From Cohaesibacteraceae bacterium (lineage in GTDB: Bacteria; Pseudomonadota; Alphaproteobacteria; Rhizobiales; Cohaesibacteraceae), in assembly GCA_016764535.1 (NCBI GenBank), contig JAESRR010000274.1:1-7297 (forward strand): DNA of 7,297 bases, in the 5' to 3' direction. The translations under genes and the position numbers were made by a program. Numbering within the stretch: position 1 is the stretch's first letter; every line of letters begins with the position of its first letter. The notes beneath the pieces were generated by a model. That model had not been told where the DNA came from, searched no databases, and was given only the letters and a program-made list of their open reading frames with translations. Below are positions 1 through 6,755 of this stretch, piece after piece.

Positions 1-743
1 CCAATGTTTCGTTTGGTTCGTCAGACAAGCGAAGGATATTGTTCCAGATACGCCTGCTAACTGCAGGTGCCGGTGATCTGGTTGTGATGAAAGGACCGGT
101 TGGATCTGGAAAATCCAAACTGATGCGCGGCATGAGTGGTTTGCTGCCGGTGTTATCCGGGAGTTATAAACTCAATGGCACATCGATCAATCGATCCCGA
201 ATATCTGAATTGGTTTATGTGCCGGAAATTGACGGCGAACTGGAACTTCAGGACTTCCTTGTAAACGATTTTTCAGAAATCGCAGCTCTTCCAGCCAGAC
301 ATGCAACTTCAGTACAAATAATTAATTACTTGGGGTTCGATTTGGAAACACTGCATGACATCAGAAGCCAGATGCAAGGGTGTCAAACGGGTCAGGTTCT
401 ATTATCCGGTGACATTCGGAAAAGGCTGGCGCTGTTGCGGGCATTCACTCAATCAGCTGGATTGATAATTCTGGACCAACCCACAGCCTGTCTTGAAAGC
501 GGATCGGTAACAGCCCTGGTTCGTACGATTGGTTTTGTTCTCAGGCAAAACAAGTGTGTGATTCTCGCTTCCAATCATTCCGAATTGTTGGTTGAAGCAA
601 GCATTATTGGACATGTAAGTGGAGCCCGCATCAATAAAATCGAAACTGCTCATGAACCGCATCCGACGATACGGGTGAATTCTGGCCATCTGGGCATTAT
701 CAGTCAGGCGGTTGATTATGAAAAAATTCGGGCAAACCGGTAA
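1..743 (+). CDS. ABC exporter ATP-binding domain, type I secretion (PrtD/HlyB-like), 5'-truncated, degenerate motifs
   Basis: This is the nucleotide-binding part of an ABC exporter that would power type I secretion at the inner membrane. The frame is open to the left edge: codons from base 3 read NVSFGSSDKRR before the first possible start, a TTG at 39. That matches the usual strand just before the Walker A region, so the gene begins outside the window and any fused membrane domain is not visible. Numbering from the codon at 39: Walker A GPVGSGKS at 19-26 is intact. The Q-loop position reads VPE (E63, normally Gln). The signature reads LSGDI at 122-126 (normally LSGGQ). Walker B LIILD at 142-146 is followed by Q147 in place of the catalytic Glu. 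The D-loop is ACLE rather than SALD/SGLD. The switch His is H180. It overlaps the membrane fusion gene by 26 bases. The family call is strong. Whether the domain hydrolyses ATP is doubtful. Confidence 0.88.
   Translation, partial: NVSFGSSDKRRILFQIRLLTAGAGDLVVMKGPVGSGKSKLMRGMSGLLPVLSGSYKLNGTSINRSRISELVYVPEIDGELELQDFLVNDFSEIAALPARHATSVQIINYLGFDLETLHDIRSQMQGCQTGQVLLSGDIRKRLALLRAFTQSAGLIILDQPTACLESGSVTALVRTIGFVLRQNKCVILASNHSELLVEASIIGHVSGARINKIETAHEPHPTIRVNSGHLGIISQAVDYEKIRANR
706..711 (+). promoter_or_regulatory. Ribosome binding site for the membrane fusion gene
   Basis: AGGCGG lies 6 bases before the ATG at 718 and inside the end of the ATPase gene. It favours that ATG over the in-frame TTG at 712, which would have no spacer, and it suggests translational coupling between the two secretion genes. 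Confidence 0.6.
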
Positions 744-2004
744 CTGGATACTTGCGACCATGCTGCTTGGTTGCATCGGGTTTGGTGGTGGGTTACTGGC
801 GCTTCATCATGCCACTATTTCCCATGGTCTTGTGGTTTCCGGATCAATTGAGGCCGGGAACAACGTAATCTCGATCAGGCACCCACAAGGCCGTCGTTTA
901 ATGCGTTCGTTGGTGAAACGCGGGGACTATGTGCACAGGGGTGATCCCCTTTTCATTTTTGATAGTAGAGTTCAACAGTTGCAATTGAAAACAGTGTCTG
1001 CCTCCCGCGAATTATTGCAATCACGATCTGCACGGCTAATCCGTGAATTGATGTTGATCAAGTCTCTGTTGAATAAAGCAATATCCAAAAAAAATCTGGT
1101 TTATACGGTTTCATTGAATGCCAACACCACATTGAATGAGCTGGATCAGTCACTGTTTCATGCCCGGATCAACCAACTAGTCCAGACGTTGATCAGGCAA
1201 AAACATGATCTCGAAATATCGAGGGAAAAGAGGGCAGGGTTATTGCGCAGCAACGATCTGATTGCCCGCAAGATGCAAATTCTGGAGAGAGAAATCGGTG
1301 TTTTGCAGGAACTGGCAAACCGTGAAATTATTCGTCTTTCAGTTGTTCAGTCCCGTGAAATGGATTTGTTGAATTTAAGATTGGAAGTCGAGGAAAACCG
1401 GGCTCGTATTATTCTGTCCGGGCAGGAAATTGAACAGTTTGAACCGCTGCGAAACGAACTGATGTTCGGGGCGATTGAAGGCCGTATTGTGGAATTGCAG
1501 AATAACAATAATTTACTGGCAACTCTGCGCGAGGCTGTCGGCAGACACCGGCATGATATACATAATACGATTGTCAGGTCTCCAATAAATGGATGGATTG
1601 TAAATACCAGGAGTTTGAATAATCCGGTATCGACACTTGGCAGCGAGATTTTGGCGAGCATTCTGGAAGACGGGCCCCTGGTCGCGGTTGTTTCAATTCC
1701 TTCTCACCGGAGAAATGCGATCACAATGGGCCAAATGGCACAACTTCGAATTGAAGACGGGACTTCCCCACGATCTCACTTGCAACAGGGGATGCTTGAA
1801 TATGTGTCAGCTGCAATGGTTTTATCTTCCACAACCAATAAACAGGGTTTTGAAGCTCGGATTAGTTTTGAAAAAAAACAGGTTCAAAAAAATCCTGTAA
1901 AAGTCGGCATGCCTGTCACTGTTTCGTTCGAAGGACAGGAAACCAGCGTCCTTGCCTATCTTCTTGCGCCAATTGAAAACATTCTGGCAACCGCTTTTGA
2001 ATGA
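718..2004 (+). CDS. HlyD/PrtE-family type I secretion membrane fusion (periplasmic adaptor) protein
   Basis: This adaptor would bridge the inner-membrane ABC exporter to a TolC-like outer-membrane channel. The product is 428 aa, normal for the family. A short cytoplasmic tail is followed by one membrane anchor at about residues 9-31. A first half of a lipoyl-like domain lies at about 47-85, containing RHPQG and the GDYVHRGDPLF stretch. A long helical, probably coiled-coil hairpin spans about 85-280. The second lipoyl half is at about 283-300 (IVRSPINGWIV), and a beta-barrel domain follows. The C-terminus reads VGMPVTVSF then VLAYLLAPI at 397-419, the typical end of PrtE/HlyD adaptors (GMPV...LSYLLKP). 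The ATG at 718 is chosen because of the AGGCGG at 706-711. It overlaps the ATPase gene and ends 49 bases from the convergent LysR gene. No cargo or TolC gene is in view. Confidence 0.92.
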   Translation: MKKFGQTGNWILATMLLGCIGFGGGLLALHHATISHGLVVSGSIEAGNNVISIRHPQGRRLMRSLVKRGDYVHRGDPLFIFDSRVQQLQLKTVSASRELLQSRSARLIRELMLIKSLLNKAISKKNLVYTVSLNANTTLNELDQSLFHARINQLVQTLIRQKHDLEISREKRAGLLRSNDLIARKMQILEREIGVLQELANREIIRLSVVQSREMDLLNLRLEVEENRARIILSGQEIEQFEPLRNELMFGAIEGRIVELQNNNNLLATLREAVGRHRHDIHNTIVRSPINGWIVNTRSLNNPVSTLGSEILASILEDGPLVAVVSIPSHRRNAITMGQMAQLRIEDGTSPRSHLQQGMLEYVSAAMVLSSTTNKQGFEARISFEKKQVQKNPVKVGMPVTVSFEGQETSVLAYLLAPIENILATAFE

Positions 2005-2053
2005 AAAGTTACGCAGGTCCGCCGGTTTTACAACCTGTTGCAATATTTCTTGG

Positions 2054-2947
2054 TCAATTAATTTCGGAGCTCGTTAAGTGCTCAATCAGAATACGGGTTG
2101 ATATAGTTATGGCTTTGAAATCACGCACCGCCAGATTCAATGTCCGCGTGGCCCATTTTTCATCAATTGGTATTAAAGCGAGGTCTGTGCTTTCCAAATA
2201 AGGTTCCGCCGCGCCATAGGGAAGTACAGCAATTCCCAGCCCCGCCTGTACCATGCGCCTGACCCCGTCAAAACTAACGACCTGGACACAGTTTTTTAGT
2301 TTTCGATCACTTTTCTCAGCGCGTTTATCAAGGAAAGCCTGCAAGGAACTTCCCTGTTGTAACCCTACAAGCTTGTGATTGTATAGATCCTCAAATTTAA
2401 CCGCGTTTTGGATGGTGATGGGGTGTCCTCTTGGTGCGATTACAACAAGGGTATCGGTACGATAGGGGACAATATCCAGGCCTTTGGCTTCAACCATTCC
2501 AGAGTAAATACCAATGTCGGCGATGCCATCCCTTACAGCCCTGACAATTTCATCCGAAGTCAGTTCGGTCAGTTCTATATGCAGATCTTCATGCGCACTG
2601 GTGAATTCTGCAAGATCCTCGGGCAGGAACTGGGTTATCGAGGATGTGTTTGCTGCGACCCGGATGTGTCCACGTAAACCATCTGCAAATTCGCTCATAT
2701 CGGCATCCATGCGGTCCAGCAATCGCATGATCGAAGATGCGTAATTATAGAATTCCTCCCCTGCCGGGGTTAGTTCCACACCACGTTGAACACGGTAGAA
2801 CAACTGTGCGCCTATATTGGTTTCCAGATCAGATATTCGTTTGCTTACGGCAGAAGCGGCAATATTCTGTGTTTCTGCTGCTTTGGCGATGCTTTTGCCT
2901 GTAGCGACAGCCAGAAACATTTGGAAAGAAAAAAGATCATGCCTCAA
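2054..2947 (-). CDS. LysR-family transcriptional regulator, TTG start
   Basis: This is a DNA-binding regulator of 297 aa, the normal LysR length. The winged helix-turn-helix occupies about residues 5-63, with the HTH at about 18-40 (GKSIAKAAETQNIAASAVSK) and LTPAGEEFY closing the wing. A linker helix at about 64-90 leads to a periplasmic-binding-protein-like effector domain at about 93-295, containing VQAGLGIAVLP at 233-243. The start is a TTG: no in-frame ATG lies upstream before a stop at 2960-2962, and starting at the internal Met10 would cut into the HTH domain. An ATG at 2938-2940 overlaps the VOC stop but is out of frame. The first 11 bases overlap the end of the upstream VOC gene, so it appears to be the last gene of the TRAP operon. 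LysR regulators are more often divergent from their targets. Its target is probably this operon (inference). The ligand is unknown. Confidence 0.93.
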   Translation of the reverse strand: MRHDLFSFQMFLAVATGKSIAKAAETQNIAASAVSKRISDLETNIGAQLFYRVQRGVELTPAGEEFYNYASSIMRLLDRMDADMSEFADGLRGHIRVAANTSSITQFLPEDLAEFTSAHEDLHIELTELTSDEIVRAVRDGIADIGIYSGMVEAKGLDIVPYRTDTLVVIAPRGHPITIQNAVKFEDLYNHKLVGLQQGSSLQAFLDKRAEKSDRKLKNCVQVVSFDGVRRMVQAGLGIAVLPYGAAEPYLESTDLALIPIDEKWATRTLNLAVRDFKAITISTRILIEHLTSSEIN

Positions 2948-3350
2948 GACTGCTCTTCCTTATCGGATTACTGATTTCGACGAGGTTTTTGTCTGGATCT
3001 CTAATATAAATTGAAAGGATCGGGCCCATGGCACCAATCTTTTCGGCGGGTCCCTGTTCAATCTCTATTCCATGCCGGATCAGTTTTTCAGATAGCAGTT
3101 TAACAGGTTCCGGGGTGAGGATACAGAAATTACAGTTCCAGTTGCGACCCGCGTTGCTGGAGGGGCCATAATTTCTCCCGTACGGTTGCAGATTAATCTT
3201 GCAGAAGCCAAATTGGATCTCGACACGGCCATCTTCAAGATCACTTGCTTCAAAGCCAAGAATATCGGTATAGAACGTCCTTGAAATTTCCATATCCCGG
3301 CAGGTGATGACCAGATGATCAATATGTGCAGTTGTCTGTGTTTCACTCAT
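2937..3350 (-). CDS. VOC-family (glyoxalase/bleomycin resistance/dioxygenase superfamily) protein, second paralog
   Basis: The product is a 137-aa single-unit VOC protein related to the GLOD5 group, with paired beta-alpha-beta-beta-beta modules. It begins with IDHLVITCRD (H12 at the usual first metal position), contains FYTDILGFE at 26-34, and ends with SIYIRDPDKNLVEIS at 113-127 (E125, usual last ligand). The position that is His in the upstream paralog (INLH) is Q55 here (INLQ), so its metal site differs. The two VOC genes share HGIEIE, then GP, GA, then RDPD.NL.EIS, showing common origin with clear divergence. The ATG at 3350 is chosen because the domain starts right after it; it lies 14 bases past the lactonase-like stop. 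Its Shine-Dalgarno is poor. An in-frame ATG at 3410 would add 20 residues that overlap the upstream gene. The stop overlaps the LysR start. Reaction unknown; probably a soluble cytoplasmic dimer. Confidence 0.85.
   Translation of the reverse strand: MSETQTTAHIDHLVITCRDMEISRTFYTDILGFEASDLEDGRVEIQFGFCKINLQPYGRNYGPSSNAGRNWNCNFCILTPEPVKLLSEKLIRHGIEIEQGPAEKIGAMGPILSIYIRDPDKNLVEISNPIRKSSLEA
2953..2961 (-). promoter_or_regulatory. Shine-Dalgarno that fixes the LysR TTG start
   Basis: Read on the minus strand, AAGGAAGAG precedes the TTG at 2947, with 9 bases between AAGGA and the start codon. It lies within the end of the VOC gene and is the main argument for the TTG as the true start. Confidence 0.65.
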
Positions 3351-3364
3351 GGAAAAGTACCGTT

Positions 3365-4375
3365 TCAGCTTGATGCTGATCCTTCCTGAAAATTGAATTC
3401 CTTCCCCCATTCAGGCGAGATTACGTTCCAGTGTACCGGCTGACGGCCTTTTACCGGAGCGGGGATTGAAACCAGATGATCACCTAACAGGCAGCCACAT
3501 ACCAGTTGGTCCAGATTGTTACCGTGGAAGGCAACACTCGCAATATTACGCAGGATTTTTGTCGGAGCCTGGTCAAAATGAATGCGGTTCATCTCACCGT
3601 TATCGAGCGCCAGCTCCACTTCCACAATCCACTCATCAATTCGCTCTGCGAGGATGGGTACCGGACGGCTGTTTGGTTGAACATGGTAGAGTTCGTTGGA
3701 AACAATACAGGCAGCCAATATATTACCGTTCCGATCAAGAGAAATTCCATCAACAAAAGCCCCTTTGGGGAACTGGCAAAAATCCTCTTTTCTTCCCAGG
3801 GAACCGTCCTTGTTCAGTTGAAAGCGGCTTATCTTTTGCGCAAATGTTTCATTGACATACAGCCAGCCATTTTCAGGGTCAGGACGGATCTCGTTGACAT
3901 AGTGTAGTCCGCTGGCAACAATTCTTGCCACCCCATTCTCAATGACACCGATAAAACCATTCGCAATATCGCGTCGATAGGCGAGGTGTCTTGGACTGAA
4001 AGTGGAAGAAACCGTGAACCAGATTCGATCGGTTTCATCGACGGTTACAAAATTCACCGGTGGACAACAATCACCTTCAATTTCGGTGACAAAGGGGCGA
4101 ATGCCGTCTGCGTCTAAAAGGTGAATGCCACCGGCATCCGAGATGTTTGCAATGAGAAAAGAACCATCGTCCAAAAGCGCGATACCGTTTGGAATTATCT
4201 CTTCACCCAGATAACGGCTGTATGGCGCCATCAGATATTGTTTACCGTCAGCTGCAATTCGACAGACACCGTGACCACGATGGGAGACAAAAAAGTCACC
4301 CTGGCGATTGGCCAATACAGATTCTGGCCTGCTCAATCCTGTACCAATTTTTGTCACGTTACCCAAATTTGTCAT
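3365..4375 (-). CDS. SMP-30/gluconolactonase/LRE-like beta-propeller protein, probable lactonase
   Basis: The product is 336 aa with no signal peptide, so it is probably a cytoplasmic six-bladed propeller. Repeating blade-like strands are visible, for example NGIALLDDGSFLIAN at 63-77 and FVDGISLDRNGNILAA at 207-222. Candidate metal residues fall where the SMP-30 family has them: E18 (RPES), N108 (PPVNFV), N161 (YVNEIRPD) and D209 (VDGI). This supports a divalent-metal lactone hydrolase, although related propellers (strictosidine-synthase-like, drp35-like) share the fold. Cysteines cluster at 103-104 beside N108 and at 293-295 (CGC). A good Shine-Dalgarno (GGAG, 7 bases before the ATG) supports the start. 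It sits between two VOC genes, 32 bases after the first and 14 before the second. A role in opening a sugar-acid or aromatic lactone taken up by the TRAP system is inferred. Confidence 0.82.
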   Translation of the reverse strand: MTNLGNVTKIGTGLSRPESVLANRQGDFFVSHRGHGVCRIAADGKQYLMAPYSRYLGEEIIPNGIALLDDGSFLIANISDAGGIHLLDADGIRPFVTEIEGDCCPPVNFVTVDETDRIWFTVSSTFSPRHLAYRRDIANGFIGVIENGVARIVASGLHYVNEIRPDPENGWLYVNETFAQKISRFQLNKDGSLGRKEDFCQFPKGAFVDGISLDRNGNILAACIVSNELYHVQPNSRPVPILAERIDEWIVEVELALDNGEMNRIHFDQAPTKILRNIASVAFHGNNLDQLVCGCLLGDHLVSIPAPVKGRQPVHWNVISPEWGKEFNFQEGSASS

Positions 4376-4407
4376 TTTTCGTCTCCGGAATCCAGCTCGT
4401 TACGAGA

Positions 4408-4785
4408 TCAATAGGTTGAAATTTCGATAAGGTTCTGGTCCGGATCGCGCACATATACCGATTGAATAGAACCGGTTGCACCGGTCTTTGACACCGGTCC
4501 TTCTTCAATTTCAATGCCATGGAGATTGAGTTTGGCAATTACTTCTTTCAGATCATTTTTGGTGATAAAACACAGATCAGCACTACCCGGTGTTGGCACC
4601 CGGGATTTTGGTTCAAATTCATGTCCGGCCAGGTGCAGATTGATCTTCTGTGACCCAAAACAAAGCGCTTTTCTGTTTTGACCAAAAGTCACCAGCTTCA
4701 TGCCCAGAATCTGGCAATAAAACGCACAGGTTAATTCGATGGACACGACAGTTAAAACCAGATGATCAAGTCGATCGATATGCAT
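4408..4785 (-). CDS. VOC-family protein, GLOD5-like, first paralog
   Basis: The product is 125 aa and closely resembles the glyoxalase-domain-containing-5 type of VOC protein, recognised from the run DHLVLTV near the start, FYCQILGMKLVTF at 22-34, RKALCFGSQKINLH at 38-51, and VYVRDPDQNLIEIS at 110-123. Probable metal ligands are H8, H51 and E121, so it keeps the His that its downstream paralog has lost. GLOD5-like proteins have no firmly assigned general reaction; VOC members include glyoxalases, extradiol dioxygenases, epimerases and thiol transferases. The ATG at 4785 has a strong Shine-Dalgarno (GAGGGG at 4792-4797, 6-base spacer) and begins 14 bases after the dctM stop, so it is almost certainly co-transcribed with the TRAP genes. 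A catabolic role next to the lactonase-like gene is inferred from position only. Confidence 0.9.
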   Translation of the reverse strand: MHIDRLDHLVLTVVSIELTCAFYCQILGMKLVTFGQNRKALCFGSQKINLHLAGHEFEPKSRVPTPGSADLCFITKNDLKEVIAKLNLHGIEIEEGPVSKTGATGSIQSVYVRDPDQNLIEISTY

Positions 4786-4799
4786 AACAAACCCCTCGG

Positions 4800-6089
4800 T
4801 TATCTGAATAAATTCGGAATAAACAAAACAATCTGGGGCCAGATTACCAGCAACAGAATTGTTGCGAATATCGGCAACAGGAAGGGTGCCACTGCTTTAA
4901 CAACTTCTTCAAATCTAAGGCCTGTAATCGGCACCATGATATAAAGAACCGTGCCGAAGGGCGGCGTAATCACGCCAGTTGACAAAGTTACAACCATGAA
5001 GACACCAAAGAACAGGGGATCAATACCTGTTGCGATAATCGCCGGCGCCAGTATTGGGGTCAGGATCAAAACACTTTCAATCACCGACATAAAACATCCA
5101 ACGATAACGAAGAAGACCGTTAGAATTAGCAAAAATCCCAAATTAGGCAGCTGTAACTCAATCAAACTGGCGGCAAGAGACTGAGGCACCTGGAGGCGCA
5201 CTAGCAGCCAACCATAAAATCCCGAAATTGCAATGATCAAAAGAATCACGGCACTGAATTCCATGCTGCGAACCAGCACATCAAAGATATCCCTGACGCT
5301 TACATCCCGATAAACGACCAAACCCAGGAGCAGGGCGTACATACAGGCAACCGCGCCAGCTTCAGTTGGTGAGAACATGCCACTCCAGATACCACCTACA
5401 ATGATAAAGGGGGTAAACAGCGGCAGGATTGCTCGTTTTCCAGCGTGAAGAAACTCCCTGAATTTTGGAAAATCGCGCGTTGGCATATTGATATAATAAG
5501 ACATGATCAATGTCGTCAGCATCAATAATGCGGCCATTAACACACCCGGCAAAAATCCACCAAGAAACAGCGCGCCGATACTGACATCCGCCTGCCAGCC
5601 ATATACCAGCATGGCAACGCTGGGGGGGATGATAGGGCCAATCACGCTCGATGCCGCAGTAATGCCGGTACTATATGCCAGAGGATATCCTTTGGCCTTC
5701 ATCGCCTTGATTTCCAGTGCACCCAGGCCAGCGGCATCTGCAGCTGCGGTCCCTGACATTCCGGCAAAGATCATACTGGCCACCACATTCACATGGCCAA
5801 GACCACCGCGGACAAAACCAACCATTACATTTGCAAAGTCAAAAATACGCTCTGTTGCGCTACCGCGATTCAGCAAGTTGGCTGCCAGAATAAAAAGCGG
5901 AATGGCCAATAAAGGAAAACTGTTCAAGGTTTGAAGAATTTTCAAAGACATCAGCTCGACTGGAAAACCGCCCGAAGTGGATGTGAGAGCGAGTGCCAAC
6001 AGACAGGTAGCACCAAGTGCGATAAAGACAGGCAATCCGATCGCCATAAAGCCAAACAGGCCACCAACAAAAGGAAGAAGGATACTCAT
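4800..6089 (-). CDS. dctM: TRAP transporter large permease subunit, DctM family
   Basis: This is the large membrane subunit of a tripartite ATP-independent periplasmic transporter, which moves an organic acid inward with an ion gradient. The 429-aa length is typical. The protein is strongly hydrophobic throughout, with about a dozen membrane segments. Family motifs include GMSGTAAADAAGLGA at 110-124, GPIIPPSVAMLVYG at 151-164, GGFLPGVLMAALLM at 177-190, MFSPTEAGAVA at 238-248 and GVITPPFGTVLYI at 372-384. One segment departs from the usual pattern: GCFMSVIESVLILTP at 331-345 has Ser where family members usually carry Asp after FM. The start ATG overlaps the dctQ stop by four bases (ATGA), with AAGGA 8 bases upstream. 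The first VOC gene follows after 14 bases. Substrate cannot be predicted from this subunit. Confidence 0.96.
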   Translation of the reverse strand: MSILLPFVGGLFGFMAIGLPVFIALGATCLLALALTSTSGGFPVELMSLKILQTLNSFPLLAIPLFILAANLLNRGSATERIFDFANVMVGFVRGGLGHVNVVASMIFAGMSGTAAADAAGLGALEIKAMKAKGYPLAYSTGITAASSVIGPIIPPSVAMLVYGWQADVSIGALFLGGFLPGVLMAALLMLTTLIMSYYINMPTRDFPKFREFLHAGKRAILPLFTPFIIVGGIWSGMFSPTEAGAVACMYALLLGLVVYRDVSVRDIFDVLVRSMEFSAVILLIIAISGFYGWLLVRLQVPQSLAASLIELQLPNLGFLLILTVFFVIVGCFMSVIESVLILTPILAPAIIATGIDPLFFGVFMVVTLSTGVITPPFGTVLYIMVPITGLRFEEVVKAVAPFLLPIFATILLLVIWPQIVLFIPNLFR

Positions 6090-6670
6090 GATGATTGTCC
6101 TTCAACGAATGATTTGCGCTGTTTTCCGAAGAGGCGCGTTCCGATCTGCAAAACCGCGGCCAGCATCATGCCGCCGAAGCAAAAGACCAGACCGCCGTAA
6201 TACCAGGAAAAACTTAACGCGAGGGCGGTCGTCCTGTTATTTGCGCTGCGTACCACCATTTCACAAGCTCCCAGGGTGGCCAGTCCCAGAAATGCAAGAG
6301 AGACGATAATAACCATGATTTCCAAAATTATTTTGGGTACACCGCCCAGGAGGTTTGGAACAATATCAATTGCGATGTGCGCTTTACGTATCCATGCGCC
6401 AATTGATGCGGCGGCAACTGCATAGACGATTACCAGGGTGGCTATTTCTTCAAGCCATGGCGCCGGGACATGCAAAACATCGCGTGCCAATATAGAATAT
6501 ACCAACATCCCCAAAAGGCCCAGGAGAGAAAGTCCGGATATATAATCCATAAGCTTTGCGAGGCAATTCTCAATCCTGCTATTGCTGTATGTTATCTGAA
6601 CGGCATCTTCCGGTTTCCGCTTCGGGGAAAGAGACGGATCAGAACCTGTATGTGGAACTACACTGGTCAT
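6086..6670 (-). CDS. dctQ: TRAP transporter small permease subunit, DctQ family
   Basis: This is the small membrane subunit that pairs with DctM and is needed for docking of the binding protein and for transport. From the ATG at 6670 the product is 194 aa, a little longer than most DctQ proteins because of a polar N-terminal tail of about 42 residues. Four membrane segments are visible at about 43-62, 76-95, 114-136 and 152-178. The typical DctQ stretch is ARDVLHVPAPWLEEIATLV at 62-80, followed by AHIAIDIVPNLL at 97-108. The Shine-Dalgarno is weak. A longer reading from a TTG at 6772 would overlap the dctP end and run through the intergenic stem-loop, so it is unlikely. Its stop overlaps the dctM start by four bases, indicating coupled translation. 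Confidence 0.93.
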   Translation of the reverse strand: MTSVVPHTGSDPSLSPKRKPEDAVQITYSNSRIENCLAKLMDYISGLSLLGLLGMLVYSILARDVLHVPAPWLEEIATLVIVYAVAAASIGAWIRKAHIAIDIVPNLLGGVPKIILEIMVIIVSLAFLGLATLGACEMVVRSANNRTTALALSFSWYYGGLVFCFGGMMLAAVLQIGTRLFGKQRKSFVEGQSS

Positions 6671-6710
6671 AATTATATCATCATCTGCTAGTGTTTTTAT
6701 TCGCGAAAAG

Positions 6711-6742
6711 CCGGTGGCAGATTGGGGTGATCCCGCCACCGG
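6711..6742 (-). terminator. Stem-loop in the dctP-dctQ gap, likely transcript-end or attenuation element
   Basis: A perfect 8-base inverted repeat (CCGGTGGC at 6711-6718 and GCCACCGG at 6735-6742) encloses 16 bases. A possible further GGG/CCC pairing (6724-6726 with 6732-6734) lies inside, separated by a one-sided bulge. On the transcribed minus strand the stem is followed by CTTTTCG, a short T run, so it could cause partial termination. A stem in this place could also block 3' decay and raise the amount of binding protein mRNA over the membrane subunits. Function is inferred; the repeat itself is plain. Confidence 0.6.
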
Positions 6743-6755
6743 ACCAGGATGGGCG

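Noticed and set aside
754..780. Lipobox-like LLGC near the start of the membrane fusion protein
   Set aside because: The hydrophobic stretch continues past the Cys to about residue 31, as in an ordinary HlyD membrane anchor; lipoproteins of RND adaptors differ.
2005..2053. Possible bidirectional terminator between the convergent genes (CAGGT at 2014-2018, ACCTG at 2033-2037)
   Set aside because: Only a 5-base stem with a 14-base loop and no proper T run; too weak to call.
3466..3907. Two overlapping plus-strand open frames of 129 and 133 codons
   Set aside because: Both lie antisense to the SMP-30-like gene and overlap each other; no recognisable domain.
4396..4406. CTCG-TTA-CGAG inverted repeat between the first VOC gene and the lactonase-like gene
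   Set aside because: A 4-base stem is expected by chance and lies next to the ribosome binding site without a T run.
4468..4500. ACCGGT occurring three times in a short span
   Set aside because: Falls in the coding region for the conserved Gly/Thr-rich loop of the first VOC protein; codon choice explains it.
3311..4771. CCAGATGATCA repeated three times (about 3311, 3470, 4758)
   Set aside because: Each copy encodes a DHLV peptide in the three neighbouring genes; two reflect VOC homology and one is coincidence.
5503..5934. 143-codon open frame on the plus strand opposite dctM
   Set aside because: Antisense to well-conserved DctM motifs; its composition mirrors the hydrophobic codons of the real gene.
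6672..6677. TATAAT on the minus strand just before the dctQ start
   Set aside because: No matching -35 element at proper spacing, and transcription from it would start at or within the start codon; AT-rich chance match.
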